Shown: positions 1 to 9,246, counted from the stretch's first letter. The stretch: DNA of 64,000 nt from JABDMH01 sp965223165 (GCA_965223165.1 CBDCVQ010000020.1:1240001-1304000), one strand, 5' to 3'. Translations and numbers: made by a program. Notes: generated from the letters alone by a model not told the origin.

Positions 1-111
1 CCACCAGGTGCGAATCAGCGATTTGACAATGTTGAAGATGATGAGAACAATCGCGATGGGGGCCTGGCGCGTGGGCAGGCTGTGCCACATCGCTTCACTC
101 TTCTTCGTCAT
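1..111 (-). CDS. Bacterial PH domain protein, YdbT-like (N-terminal part only)
   Basis: An ATG at 111 opens a frame that runs off the left edge; 37 codons are visible. The peptide begins MTKKSEAMWHSLPTR and then becomes hydrophobic (AIVLIIFNIV), as expected for the first membrane segment of a YdbT-type protein. It overlaps the end of the upstream PH-domain gene by 17 bp, the arrangement of the ydbS-ydbT pair known from Bacillus and many other bacteria. Seen: the start, the overlap and the hydrophobic stretch. Inferred: membership of the YdbT family, mainly from context, because no PH domain is visible in the fragment. Confidence 0.55.
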   Translation of the reverse strand, partial: MTKKSEAMWHSLPTRQAPIAIVLIIFNIVKSLIRTWW

Positions 112-631
112 AGCGGTCTCTGATCTTCTCGATGATCTGCTCCTTCACACGCTCCGCATCCTCGGGGTCTAAGCCGGGTATGGAAATATCGCTACTGGAA
201 CCACCCGCTGTAAATACTTTTAGCTCAGCCACGCCAAAGGCACGATCCAGCACGCCCTTGGAGATCTCACAATGCTGCACCCGGCTAAAAGGTATGGTGA
301 TCCATTTCTTGAAGAAAACTCCGGTCTGATAACTGATGTCACGCTGTCGCAAGGCAAAAGACTTGTACTTTACGCTGACCGAAGAGAAAAAAAGCATGCC
401 CATCAGCGCCAAAAACCAGGCGATCAATAGAGTATAAGTCAGCCAGTGCAAAAGGCCAAACCGCAGCAGGCCAAACACCAAGATGGGAAGCAACAGCATC
501 AGAAAAAAGATCAGGTTGGAGACGTACAGCACCTTGGCATAGGCACGCTGAATCGGCACAAAGTGTGGGCTCTCGGCAGGGGGTAGCGCAGAGAGATCAA
601 TCGGATCATTTTCAAACAGTTCCTTAGACAT
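95..631 (-). CDS. Membrane protein with bacterial PH domain (YdbS/DUF304-like)
   Basis: This 178-residue protein has two adjacent hydrophobic segments (about residues 35-55 and 62-85) followed by a soluble bacterial PH (bPH2) domain. The domain contains the typical segments KYKSFALRQRDISYQTGVFF, TIPFSRVQHCEISKG and FGVAELKVFTAGG. Proteins of this family sit in the cytoplasmic membrane; in Bacillus, YdbS and YdbT have been linked to resistance to antimicrobial peptides, but the biochemical role is unclear. The ATG at 631 was preferred to a GTG two codons upstream. The gene overlaps the end of mfd by 8 bp and the start of the next PH protein by 17 bp, so the three genes are probably one transcript with coupled translation. 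Confidence 0.8.
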   Translation of the reverse strand: MSKELFENDPIDLSALPPAESPHFVPIQRAYAKVLYVSNLIFFLMLLLPILVFGLLRFGLLHWLTYTLLIAWFLALMGMLFFSSVSVKYKSFALRQRDISYQTGVFFKKWITIPFSRVQHCEISKGVLDRAFGVAELKVFTAGGSSSDISIPGLDPEDAERVKEQIIEKIRDRYDEEE

Positions 632-3600
632 TGACACTACTCTCTGCTAGCGAAAGCTCGGTTTTTATCTCTGTGAGCAGCTCCATGGCTTGCTGAAGGT
701 TTGGTATACGATCTTTGACCAGGATCAGGTATTGGCTGCTTTGCTTGAGCCGAAGGCCCATTTTCTCGCCACGGGAGCTGATGAAGGCCAAAAACTGATT
801 AAAAAAACTACTCTCATAAAAGCTGGACTGAGGGTTGAGGACAAAGAAGCATTGTAGTTTGGCGTTCTTTAGTATGCATCGCTCAAAGCCCAAGTCTTTG
901 CAAATCCATCGTAGTCGCAAGGTATCAAAGAGCGTATCTACCTGCTCCGGCAGGGGCCCAAAGCGGTCGATCATGCGCTGGGTAAAGTGCTGCAGCTCCG
1001 TCTCATCGGCCAAGCCGTCCAGTTCCGTATATAAATTTAGCCGCTCCTGAATCACATTCACATACGAATCGGGTATGAGCATCTCGGCATCCGTCTCGAT
1101 CTGCACGTCTTTGACAAAACTCCGCTGATCCAACTCCTCTTGGAAAAGTTCTTTGAACTCGTTTTCCTTCAGTTCCTGCACAGCTTCTTCGAGGATCTTG
1201 GTGTAGGTCTCGAAGCCAATCTCGGTGATGAAACCGCTTTGCTCGCCCCCCAGCAGGTTGCCCGCTCCTCGGATGTCCAAGTCTCGCATGGCGATGTTAA
1301 AGCCGCTGCCGAGATCAGAAAACTCCTCCAGCGTCTTCAGTCGCTTGCGGGCTTCGGTGGTGAGGGTGGACAAGGGAGGACTAAACAGATAGCAGAAGGC
1401 CTTGCGATTAGACCGCCCTACCCGGCCCCGGAGCTGATGGAGGTCACTCATGCCAAACTGATGGGCGTTGTTGATGATGATCGTATTGGCATTGGGAATG
1501 TCCAAACCGGTCTCGATGATATTGGTGCACAAGAGCACATCATACTTCCCATCGATGAAATCTACCAGTGTGCGCTCGAGATCTTTGGACTCCATCTGGC
1601 CATGGGCCATGGTGAGATCCACGTCGGGACAGAGCCGCTTGAGCATGACCATCATCTCGGTCAGATTTTTGACCCGATTGTGGACGAAAAAGACTTGGCC
1701 GCCCCGATTGACCTCAAAGTAGATGGCGTCTTTGATCAGCTCATCATTAAACACCCGCGTCTCCGTGTAGATGGGTTGGCGATTGGGAGGTGGCGTGCGG
1801 ATGATGGACAGATCTCTGGCCGCCATCAACGAGAACTGAAGGGTCCTGGGTATGGGGGTGGCGGTCAGGGTAAGCGTGTCCACATTGACCTGCAGGTTGC
1901 GCAACTTCTCCTTGGCAGCAACACCAAATTTTTGCTCCTCGTCGATGATCAGCAAGCCCAGATCTTTGAAGGCCACTTTCTTATTGAGCAGTCCATGTGT
2001 GCCTACAATGATCTCGAGCTCCCCCCGCTCCAACTTGGCAAAAATCTCATTGCGCTGTTTGGTGCTTTTGAATCGATTGAGGTAATCGACGGTCACCCCA
2101 AAATCACCCAATCGCTCTGTGATGGTCTTGTAGTGCTGCAGGGCCAAAATGGTGGTCGGCACCAGGATAGCCACCTGCTTGCCGTCGCAGACCGCCTTAA
2201 ATGCTGCCCGGATGGCCACTTCGGTCTTGCCAAATCCCACATCACCACAGATCAGTCGATCCATCGGATGAGGTTTTTCCATATCCGCCTTGACATCGAT
2301 CGTGGCCTTGACCTGGTCAGGCGTGTCCTCGTAGAAGAAGGAGGCCTCTAGCTCATTTTGGAGATAGCCGTCTGGCGGATACTTATGACCCACGGAGGCC
2401 TTCCTCTTTGCGTACAGCTTGATCAGCGCTCCGGCGATGTCCTTTACTTTGCGCTTGGTCCTGCGCTTGAGGGTCTTCCAGGCGTCGGAGCCCAACTTGC
2501 TCAATGCGGGAGCGGTGCCCTCCTTACCCACATAGCGCGAGATCTTGTGCAAGGACTGAATGCCGACGTAGAGGATATCATTGTTGCGATAGATCAATCG
2601 CACGGACTCCTGAGTATGGCCGTTGATCTCAATCTTCTCCAAGCCGGAATATCTACCCACGCCATGATCGATATGCGTCACAAAATCGCCCGGCTGCAGC
2701 TCGCGCAGGAACTTGAGCGTCATGGCCTGATCACGTGTAAAACCTCGTCGGAGATTGTACTTGTGAAATCGCTGAAAGATCTGGTGATCCGTGTAGCAAG
2801 CTATGCGATGATCGGGGTCAATAAACCCTTTGTCGATCGACTTCAGTACGGGATGCAGCACGACGTTGGCTTCCAGGTCTTCAAAGATTGACTGGAAGCG
2901 CTGGATCTGCCGAGCATTGTCGGTGAAGAGGTAGCATTGGTATCCATCTTTCTGCAAGCGCTCTACATCCTCTATCAGTAGGGTAAAGTTCTTATTAAAT
3001 GAGGGCTGGGGGTTAGACCGCCATTCGATGGTCTGGTCGATCTCCATGTGCGGCGGCGGCTCGATATGCACCCGATGATGTTGCTTGAGACGCTCCATCA
3101 CCTCTGCCGGTGTCACCATGGTCGGACGCTCGACCTCCTCATGCTCCGGTATGGGCTGCTCCGACGCCTCCCGATAGCTGTCAAAGCATTGCTGCAAGCG
3201 ATCGAGTAAAAACGCTTCATTGGATACCCACACGAGGGTTCGCTCGGGCAAGATCTCAAAGAGGCTCACCTGCTCCTCTGCTTCAAATCGGGTGTTGAGA
3301 TTGGGCACGATCGACAGCGAGGCAATGTTCTTGATAGACAGCTGATCGATAGGATTAAATGTGCGGATGCTTTCTATCTCATCGTCAAACAACTCTAGAC
3401 GATAAGGCCACTTGTTGCCAAAAGAGAAGATGTCGATGATGCCTCCCCGCACGGAGAACTGGCCCGGCTCGTACACGAAGTCAACATTTTCAAAGCCATA
3501 TTCGATCAGCACTTCGATCAAAAAGTCGACATCCACCTGTTCGTTTATCTTCAGGTTGATGCGATTCTTGTCTAGGATCTGGGGAGCAACGACCCTCTCT

Positions 3601-3995
3601 GCCAGCGCCTCGGGATAGGTGACCACCAGATGAGCGGCGGCCTCCGTCGAGGTGATTTTGTTGACCGTCTCGGCCCGCTGCAACACCTGAGTCTTGTTCA
3701 GGTCAGTGTATTTGCCCGGCTTTTTGCACGAATCAGGAAAAAACCAGATCGGTTTCTTTTCCAGCAGATTGACAAGATTGTGGTAGGTATAGGCCGCTTC
3801 CTCTTTGGTATTGGCGACGTACACGATCTGACGTGGTGCATGGACAAACAGACCGGACAGGACAAAGGACTCCTGTGCGCCCACCATTCCGGATAGATGT
3901 AGATTGGTGGGTCGGTCCGATTGTAGAGTTTCTGCTACTGCCTTGCTCCGCTCATCATCAGCATACTTGCTGAGCAGCAGCTGTAGATTTTCCAC
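624..3995 (-). CDS. mfd: Transcription-repair coupling factor Mfd
   Basis: Mfd displaces RNA polymerase stalled at DNA lesions and recruits UvrA for nucleotide excision repair. The 1123-residue length fits the family (about 1100-1180). Domains in order: UvrB-homology region (about 1-320), the RNA-polymerase-interacting CarD-like domain (about 420-500, GDFVTHIDHGVGRYSGLEKI), then the RecG-like translocase. The Walker A motif GDVGFGKT lies near residue 580, DEEQ near 682, TATPIPRT near 720 and the arginine-finger motif GRVGR further on, followed by the TRCF C-terminal domain. The ATG at 3995 gives the expected N-terminus. It is divergent from the GHMP kinase gene and overlaps the PH-domain gene downstream by 8 bp. 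A TAnnTTTG box ends only 5 nt before the start codon. Confidence 0.97.
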   Translation of the reverse strand: MENLQLLLSKYADDERSKAVAETLQSDRPTNLHLSGMVGAQESFVLSGLFVHAPRQIVYVANTKEEAAYTYHNLVNLLEKKPIWFFPDSCKKPGKYTDLNKTQVLQRAETVNKITSTEAAAHLVVTYPEALAERVVAPQILDKNRINLKINEQVDVDFLIEVLIEYGFENVDFVYEPGQFSVRGGIIDIFSFGNKWPYRLELFDDEIESIRTFNPIDQLSIKNIASLSIVPNLNTRFEAEEQVSLFEILPERTLVWVSNEAFLLDRLQQCFDSYREASEQPIPEHEEVERPTMVTPAEVMERLKQHHRVHIEPPPHMEIDQTIEWRSNPQPSFNKNFTLLIEDVERLQKDGYQCYLFTDNARQIQRFQSIFEDLEANVVLHPVLKSIDKGFIDPDHRIACYTDHQIFQRFHKYNLRRGFTRDQAMTLKFLRELQPGDFVTHIDHGVGRYSGLEKIEINGHTQESVRLIYRNNDILYVGIQSLHKISRYVGKEGTAPALSKLGSDAWKTLKRRTKRKVKDIAGALIKLYAKRKASVGHKYPPDGYLQNELEASFFYEDTPDQVKATIDVKADMEKPHPMDRLICGDVGFGKTEVAIRAAFKAVCDGKQVAILVPTTILALQHYKTITERLGDFGVTVDYLNRFKSTKQRNEIFAKLERGELEIIVGTHGLLNKKVAFKDLGLLIIDEEQKFGVAAKEKLRNLQVNVDTLTLTATPIPRTLQFSLMAARDLSIIRTPPPNRQPIYTETRVFNDELIKDAIYFEVNRGGQVFFVHNRVKNLTEMMVMLKRLCPDVDLTMAHGQMESKDLERTLVDFIDGKYDVLLCTNIIETGLDIPNANTIIINNAHQFGMSDLHQLRGRVGRSNRKAFCYLFSPPLSTLTTEARKRLKTLEEFSDLGSGFNIAMRDLDIRGAGNLLGGEQSGFITEIGFETYTKILEEAVQELKENEFKELFQEELDQRSFVKDVQIETDAEMLIPDSYVNVIQERLNLYTELDGLADETELQHFTQRMIDRFGPLPEQVDTLFDTLRLRWICKDLGFERCILKNAKLQCFFVLNPQSSFYESSFFNQFLAFISSRGEKMGLRLKQSSQYLILVKDRIPNLQQAMELLTEIKTELSLAESSVNV

Positions 3996-4000
3996 GGCGC

Positions 4001-4008
4001 CAAATATA
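4001..4008 (-). promoter_or_regulatory. Possible -7 promoter box of mfd
   Basis: On the minus strand the sequence reads TATATTTG, an exact match to the Bacteroidota -7 consensus TAnnTTTG. It ends 5 nt before the mfd ATG, which would make the transcript nearly leaderless. No clear -33 TTG was found at the usual distance, so this may be chance. Confidence 0.3.
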
Positions 4009-4073
4009 GAGCAATTTTGGAGGATAGGTTTGCCCCTTCCACTTTAAAAAAATTGCTCCTATTTTCGTCCGCA

Positions 4074-4967
4074 ATGGAAGGTCCTTCACATAGCCCAAGC
4101 CACCCCCTTCTCGCAAAACAATATCCTTCTAAGGTTCTTCTCTTTGGCGAGTACACCGTGCTGATGGGCAGTGCTGCCCTTGCCGTGCCTTATCGCGGTT
4201 TTTCGATGGGCTGGTCTCAGCAAGGGCAGAGGCCGCCTGGGGGAGACGCCTTTATTGAGCACCTTCGCCACATAGCCGGCACGCTCCACTTTCCACTGGA
4301 TGTGCGGCGTATGGATGCGATGCGGGCCGAGGGATGGCACCTGCAGTCCAACATCCCCGTGGGCCAGGGCTTGGGAAGCTCTGCTGCGCTCTGTGCGGCC
4401 GCTTATGAGCTGCTGGCCGACCCCGACCTAGCACAATTGGCGGCAGTGACCGGCGATCTGGCGACGATGGAAAGTCATTTTCACGGTCGCAGTTCCGGCA
4501 TTGATGCCTTGGTGAGCCTATCCGGACAGCCGGTCTTATTTGACCAGAGCCAGCCACAGCTGCTAGTGGGAGGGGCGATGCAAGATGCCAGACTCTTTTT
4601 GATCGGCACGGAGACGCAGCGATCTACCGCACCCTTGGTCAAGTGGTTTAAGGCACAATTGGTCGACCCCGAGTTTGCCCGATCGATGATGCGGCTCAAG
4701 GATCTGACGCAGGACTGTGTAGATGCCTATCGGTCGGGGCAAACCTTATTTGAACAGGTCAAGAGCATCAGTCGGCTACAGTTTGAATCTCTTCAAGTGC
4801 TGATCCCTGCGTCGATGCGTACGTGGTGGGCAGAGACGCTGACCACGGACGATCTTGCCATGAAATTATGTGGCGCTGGCGGTGGCGGCTACTTTCTCCT
4901 GTATCAGCGACGGACGAGTGAGCAGCCCCCTGAGCTGCCATTCCAAATGCTTGAAGTCAGCCCTTAG
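4074..4967 (+). CDS. GHMP kinase, mevalonate-kinase-like
   Basis: This 297-residue protein shows the three GHMP-kinase signatures. Near the N-terminus is SKVLLFGEYTVLMGSAALAVP; the phosphate-binding loop GQGLGSSAALCAA lies near residue 95; and the C-terminal glycine-rich KLCGAGGGGYFLL completes the set. The segment HGRSSGIDALVS resembles the HGxPSGIDN motif of mevalonate kinases, so phosphorylation of mevalonate for isoprenoid synthesis is the best guess. A related sugar or mevalonate-diphosphate kinase is possible. Cytosolic. The ATG at 4074 is used; a TTG at 4017 in frame would add 19 residues with no family similarity. Its stop codon overlaps the stop of the convergent methyltransferase gene by 4 bp. 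Confidence 0.8.
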   Translation: MEGPSHSPSHPLLAKQYPSKVLLFGEYTVLMGSAALAVPYRGFSMGWSQQGQRPPGGDAFIEHLRHIAGTLHFPLDVRRMDAMRAEGWHLQSNIPVGQGLGSSAALCAAAYELLADPDLAQLAAVTGDLATMESHFHGRSSGIDALVSLSGQPVLFDQSQPQLLVGGAMQDARLFLIGTETQRSTAPLVKWFKAQLVDPEFARSMMRLKDLTQDCVDAYRSGQTLFEQVKSISRLQFESLQVLIPASMRTWWAETLTTDDLAMKLCGAGGGGYFLLYQRRTSEQPPELPFQMLEVSP

Positions 4968-5521
4968 GCTCGCTTGTTGCAGGTCAAGATGAAGGCAGGC
5001 GGCAGATTGAGCAGTTGAAATCGCACATTGACATTGCCAAAGACGCGCTTGTATCGTTTGCGCTCCAAGAGTGAGTAGTGCACTTGAAAATACTGCCCCC
5101 GGGGCTTGAGTGAATCATAGCACGTCTGAACAATCTGTTGGGCCACCTCGTCAGGCAGCACCACAAGTGGGAGTGCCGAAAACACCACGTCGATCTGATC
5201 AAAGCCATGGTCCGCCGTGTATTGCTTCAGGTGCTCTGCCGAATCTTCGACCACGATCAATCGCGGATCATCGATCTGCTGAAGTAGCCGGCAAAAGTTT
5301 GGATTGATCTCAAAGGCGAAGAGCCGGGCGTCCTCGGGTAGCGCTCGGAGAATATGCTCCGTCATGATGCCGTCACCGGCTCCCAGTTCCACGACACATG
5401 TCGTACCCTCGAGCTGCGACATGCCCACTATTTTTGTACACAAGAATTTGGAACTGCGGGTGATGGTACCGACGGTCTTTAGGTTCTTCAGACCTTCCTT
5501 GAAGAATTCCATTTTGGTCAT
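4964..5521 (-). CDS. Class I SAM-dependent methyltransferase (phospholipid/rRNA-adenine methyltransferase type)
   Basis: The 185-residue protein has the SAM-binding motif I as VVELGAGDGIMTEHIL (about residues 42-57), an acidic motif II (LFAFEINPNF) and a post-motif region VVFSALPLVVLPDEV. The N-terminal segment EFFKEGLKNLKTVGTITRSS resembles the entry helix of PmtA-type phospholipid N-methyltransferases and KsgA-like proteins, where a TGAI/S segment precedes motif I. The substrate cannot be told from the sequence; a membrane lipid headgroup or another small acceptor is plausible. The ATG at 5521 is the only reasonable start. It lies downstream of the OmpA-family gene with a 106-bp gap that holds a short inverted repeat. 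Confidence 0.75.
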   Translation of the reverse strand: MTKMEFFKEGLKNLKTVGTITRSSKFLCTKIVGMSQLEGTTCVVELGAGDGIMTEHILRALPEDARLFAFEINPNFCRLLQQIDDPRLIVVEDSAEHLKQYTADHGFDQIDVVFSALPLVVLPDEVAQQIVQTCYDSLKPRGQYFQVHYSLLERKRYKRVFGNVNVRFQLLNLPPAFILTCNKRA

Positions 5522-5547
5522 AGATCTTCCGTTTTGTCAAGCGACAT

Positions 5548-5562
5548 CCAGCATCATGCTGG
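5548..5562. repeat. Short perfect inverted repeat upstream of the methyltransferase gene
   Basis: CCAGCAT-C-ATGCTGG is a perfect 7-bp inverted repeat around one central base, 27 bp upstream of the methyltransferase ATG and 66 bp past the OmpA-family stop. It has no T-run on either side, so an operator is as likely as a terminator. Function unknown. Confidence 0.3.
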
Positions 5563-5627
5563 CCTGCCGTCCAACTAGTTAGAGTTTCGCCCCTAAATCT
5601 TGTTGTTTATTCCAATGCGAAGCTCTA

Positions 5628-7832
5628 CTAGTTCGAGTACAACACAAAGTTTTTTAAGTCCGGATGATTCGTGACCAGTTCTTGAGTGATGGCAGTTTTA
5701 TCTATTCGCAGTCCATCCAGATAAGGAATGATCCTGGCGTGGTCGAATCCTTCTTTCTTGACCTGCCCCAAATGATGGAGTGCCTCCTCAAATATTTTGA
5801 AGGCCCCTGATAGGTAGTGGTACTCGGAGGATTCCGGTTCCTTCTCTATGCTGGGATCCGGATATCTTCCTATCAAGTCTCCCTTGTAGAGCTGGTCCAA
5901 TGATACAAATTGTACGCGGTAGTACAAGCCCGAACGCAATTGGTGAAACGCAGGCCATGCCACGTCCGCATGCGCTGGGCTTATCTCGGGTAGATCGTAC
6001 GTGACCTCGATCGGCACCAGGTCAGACTGATGCACGCGGAAGTCGATCCGCCGGTTGAAGAATCGACCCGTCTCATTCTCTCGTCCATCGATCGCATTCT
6101 TGGCGTATGGATAGCTGCCCCCGTATCCCTTCAGGTAGAGGGAGCTGGGCTTCACTCCATCCTCGATCAGGTATTGCGCCACTTGCTCGGCCCGCTTCAT
6201 GCTGAAGAAGAGGTCAAAATTTGAGACGAGGGACTGGTCAGAGTGACTGAGAATCTCTAGTGAGACATGTGGATAGGTCTTGAGAAATCCGACGATCTTC
6301 TCGAGTTTTTTCTCGTTTTGTGGCGTGATAACCACTTCATCTGCACGGTAGATAAGAGAGGGCACTTCGAACTGAGCCAGGTCTTCCGACACCTGCTCGC
6401 CTTGTCGCTGAGGATCCACCATCCCTTCGCTAAACAGCTGAAAGTCTCCAATCTCATAGAATATGGATGGGACCGGACGCTCGAGTTGAGACGACTTGGC
6501 CTGCCCAAAATAGCTGGCATATAGATCCTGACCACCCTTGCCCACCTTGCGACTACTGCTGAAGTATGCTCGCAGCCCGTCTGTCGATAGCCGGTAGTAG
6601 ATGTCGTCGGCGGCAGAATTGATCGGCCGACCCAGGTTGGCTGCGGGAGCCCAGCCGAGGGCTTGCTCGTCAAAAGTCGAGCAAAAGATGTCAAAGCCAC
6701 CCATACTACCCAGCCCATTGTTGCTCCAATAAAGTGTCCGACCATTGGCGGTGAGAAACGGTGTGATCTCGTCATATGGCGAGTTGATGGCAGGCCCTAG
6801 GTTTTCTACCTGCTGCCAGCCCTGCCCGGCTCGAATGGCCAGGTAGAGATCATACCCGCCGTAGCCCCCCGATCGGTCAGAGGCGAAAATCATCACAGAA
6901 TCGGTAAACAAATGGACACCTCGCACGTGTTCGTCTGCCAGAAAGGGGCTATGCTGCCAAGCGGTGCCCTCCGGTTCCTGGGTATCTGAGGCAAAAGTGT
7001 CAACATGAAAACGGAGATCGTCCAGTCCGGCTCCCCGTTGAAAAATGGCGACTGCTCCATCACGGCTAAAGTCGGCCAAGAGCTCGTTTTGGCTGGTATT
7101 GAGCGCCTCGTTTAGGGCAGACGCAGTTGACCAGGCCCCGCTGACTACCTCTGTAGACATCATATCACTGTCGTGACTCTGATGGCTGGCCACCAACTGG
7201 CCATTTTGATCAAAGCGATCCTTGACCTTCCCCTGCCGCATGGTGCTGAAGTACACCCGGCCAGGTACATTAGGACTCTCAACGGGCCCAAAATCATCGT
7301 AGGGGGAATTGACGTAAGTCCCCATGTTTTCTACGATTAGGTTTTCTCTACTACGCAGATGTGCCAGCCCGGACGCACATCGCTTGATCTCGTTCACCAC
7401 CCAGGAGCGAGTAGGATCCCGCTTGGCTTCGGATATTCTCAAGTACTGCTTGTACTGGCTGATCGCCAAGGCAAACAGATGTTGGTGTTGATAACACCTG
7501 GCCAGTAGCCGCACATGGGTGGGATCTTGCTTCTTGTTGCTCGCTATGAGGGTCGTCAGATGTGAAACAGCTTTCTCCAGCTGATTGCATTCAAACTCGG
7601 CCTTGGCCAGTAGGTAAATAGCTTCTGCATCGGAGGGGCGGCTGGACAGATATGATTCAAGTACAGCGATGGAAGCGCAGTGCTGATGCTGGTCCTGGAG
7701 CTGCATGGCCTGCTTCTTGGCACTCCTCGATTGCGCATGGCTGAGTGGCGCACCGTAGCAGAGCGCCAGCGCACAGTACAACCACGGGAGCATTCGCAAA
7801 GACGGAATTCTCCTAGTCGGTGATATCTTCAT
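5628..7832 (-). CDS. OmpA-family outer membrane protein with TPR, PD40 propeller and SPOR-like C-terminus
   Basis: This 734-residue protein starts with a signal peptide (MKISPTRR, then a hydrophobic core ending SHAQS). Next come TPR-like helices (about 30-150) and a region of WD40-like PD40 repeats (about 165-430) with the recurrent NSPYD and YFS patterns. An OmpA-type peptidoglycan-binding domain follows (about 494-600, ending GRFFNRRIDFRVH), then a C-terminal segment resembling SPOR domains (about 632-715). The TPR-PD40-OmpA order resembles PorE-type periplasmic proteins of the T9SS, which anchor the machinery to peptidoglycan, but PorE has a carboxypeptidase-regulatory domain not recognised here. 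The ATG at 7832 lies 20 bp inside the end of the upstream E2 gene, so translation is probably coupled to that metabolic gene. Confidence 0.82.
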   Translation of the reverse strand: MKISPTRRIPSLRMLPWLYCALALCYGAPLSHAQSRSAKKQAMQLQDQHQHCASIAVLESYLSSRPSDAEAIYLLAKAEFECNQLEKAVSHLTTLIASNKKQDPTHVRLLARCYQHQHLFALAISQYKQYLRISEAKRDPTRSWVVNEIKRCASGLAHLRSRENLIVENMGTYVNSPYDDFGPVESPNVPGRVYFSTMRQGKVKDRFDQNGQLVASHQSHDSDMMSTEVVSGAWSTASALNEALNTSQNELLADFSRDGAVAIFQRGAGLDDLRFHVDTFASDTQEPEGTAWQHSPFLADEHVRGVHLFTDSVMIFASDRSGGYGGYDLYLAIRAGQGWQQVENLGPAINSPYDEITPFLTANGRTLYWSNNGLGSMGGFDIFCSTFDEQALGWAPAANLGRPINSAADDIYYRLSTDGLRAYFSSSRKVGKGGQDLYASYFGQAKSSQLERPVPSIFYEIGDFQLFSEGMVDPQRQGEQVSEDLAQFEVPSLIYRADEVVITPQNEKKLEKIVGFLKTYPHVSLEILSHSDQSLVSNFDLFFSMKRAEQVAQYLIEDGVKPSSLYLKGYGGSYPYAKNAIDGRENETGRFFNRRIDFRVHQSDLVPIEVTYDLPEISPAHADVAWPAFHQLRSGLYYRVQFVSLDQLYKGDLIGRYPDPSIEKEPESSEYHYLSGAFKIFEEALHHLGQVKKEGFDHARIIPYLDGLRIDKTAITQELVTNHPDLKNFVLYSN

Positions 7833-9198
7833 CCCCAAACTGTTCTAAGTAATCTGCGACTTTGCGGAGAAAAGAGCCTCCCAGCGCTCCGTCCACCACG
7901 CGATGGTCGTACGATAGCGATAAGAACATCATTTGCCGTACAGCAATCAAATCTCCGTAACTGGTCTCGACGACAGCGGGTTTTTTGCGGATGGCTCCTG
8001 CAGCGAGGATAGCCACTTGCGGCTGATTGATGATCGGGGTACCCATGACATTACCAAAGGTCCCGACATTGGTCAAGGTGAAGGTGCCACCCTGCGTCTC
8101 TTCTGGCCGGAGCTGGTTGGCGCGGGCTCGGTCTGCCAGGTCGTTTACCTGCCTGGCCAAACCCACCATATTATACTCGTCCGCATGACGAATGACGGGG
8201 ACAATCAGATTGCCGGAAGGGAGGGCCGTAGCCATGCCAATATGGATATCCCGCTTCATGATGATCTGATCATCAACGACGGACACATTGATCCTCGGAA
8301 AATCTCGGATGGCCTTGGCGACCGCTTGCACAAAGATCGGCGTATAGGTCAATTTGGTGCCGTGATCCTGGAGAAAACGATCCTTCACCCCTTCTCGCCA
8401 TTCTACCAGATCAGTGACATCGACCTCAACAAAGCTTGTCACATGTGCAGAGATGCGCTTTGACTCTACCATATGGGTCGCAATCAGCTTGCGCATGCGA
8501 TCCATTTGGATCACCTCCGTCTCTCCCGAAACTACTGGTCGGGGCTTGGGAAGTTCTTGTGGCTGGGTGGCCGGTGGTGGTGTCGTGGGCTCGGTGACCG
8601 ACACCGCCGGTGTGCTGGTGTCTGCATCTTCCGAATGGGCGGTGAGCACCGTGTCCGTGGCCACCTTTCGACCCTCGACATAGGCCAAAATGTCCTTCTT
8701 GGTCACTCGACCCCCCAGGCCGCTACCACCAATGGTGCGCAGCTCATCCAACGTGATGCCTTCCTGCTTGGCAATATTTCGGACCAGCGGCGAGTAAAAT
8801 CGATCTCCGTCGGTCGGTGGGATATGATCCACCTTGCGTTGGGCGACCGGCATTTGTACAGATGCCTGTACAGCCGCCGTCTCGGGTGGAGCGGACTCGA
8901 CCGTACTAGCACTGCCATTGGATGCCCCGTTTTGCGGAGCCCGATCAGATTGGCCCGCTTCCACAGCGATATAGGCGATCGGCGCACCGACCTCCACCAC
9001 ATCGTTTTCTGCAAATAGGATCTGCTTAAGTACGCCCTTGACCGGCGATGGGATCTCACTATCTACCTTGTCCGTAGCAATCTCTAAGATGGTCTCGTCG
9101 ACATCGATGGCATCTCCCTCCTGCTTGATCCATTTGAGGATCGTCGCCTCCATAATGCTCTCTCCCATCTTAGGCATCACCAGTTCAAAGTCTTCCAT
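7813..9198 (-). CDS. Dihydrolipoamide acyltransferase (E2) of a 2-oxoacid dehydrogenase complex
   Basis: This 461-residue E2 subunit transfers acyl groups from lipoate to CoA. Domains in order: one lipoyl domain (1-80) with the lipoylated lysine at residue 44 in EIATDKVDSEIPS; an Ala/Pro/Thr-rich linker; the E1/E3-binding domain (about 134-175, SPLVRNIAKQEGI); a second linker; and the catalytic domain with His432 and Asp436 in SYDHRVVDGALGG. Whether the substrate is pyruvate, branched-chain 2-oxoacids or 2-oxoglutarate is not clear from this gene alone, and no E1 or E3 gene is nearby. The ATG at 9198 was chosen over a TTG eight codons upstream because a canonical lipoyl domain begins there. 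A likely promoter lies inside the end of cinA. The next gene overlaps by 20 bp. Confidence 0.92.
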   Translation of the reverse strand: MEDFELVMPKMGESIMEATILKWIKQEGDAIDVDETILEIATDKVDSEIPSPVKGVLKQILFAENDVVEVGAPIAYIAVEAGQSDRAPQNGASNGSASTVESAPPETAAVQASVQMPVAQRKVDHIPPTDGDRFYSPLVRNIAKQEGITLDELRTIGGSGLGGRVTKKDILAYVEGRKVATDTVLTAHSEDADTSTPAVSVTEPTTPPPATQPQELPKPRPVVSGETEVIQMDRMRKLIATHMVESKRISAHVTSFVEVDVTDLVEWREGVKDRFLQDHGTKLTYTPIFVQAVAKAIRDFPRINVSVVDDQIIMKRDIHIGMATALPSGNLIVPVIRHADEYNMVGLARQVNDLADRARANQLRPEETQGGTFTLTNVGTFGNVMGTPIINQPQVAILAAGAIRKKPAVVETSYGDLIAVRQMMFLSLSYDHRVVDGALGGSFLRKVADYLEQFGDEDITD

Positions 9199-9219
9199 CT
9201 CAGCCAGTTTAAGCCAGGA

Positions 9220-9246
9220 CAAAAGTACATCAAATTATCTTGCCAA
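9220..9246 (-). promoter_or_regulatory. Candidate promoter for the E2-ompA transcript
   Basis: On the minus strand a TTG (9246-9244) is followed after 16 bp by TACTTTTG (9227-9220), matching the Bacteroidota TTG / TAnnTTTG pattern with slightly short spacing. The box is 21 bp from the E2 ATG and partly lies within the 3' end of cinA. Confidence 0.42.

Noticed and set aside
1140..2351. A 403-codon open frame on the plus strand inside mfd
   Set aside because: It is antisense to the conserved translocase domains of mfd and follows from that gene's codon use. No family resemblance.
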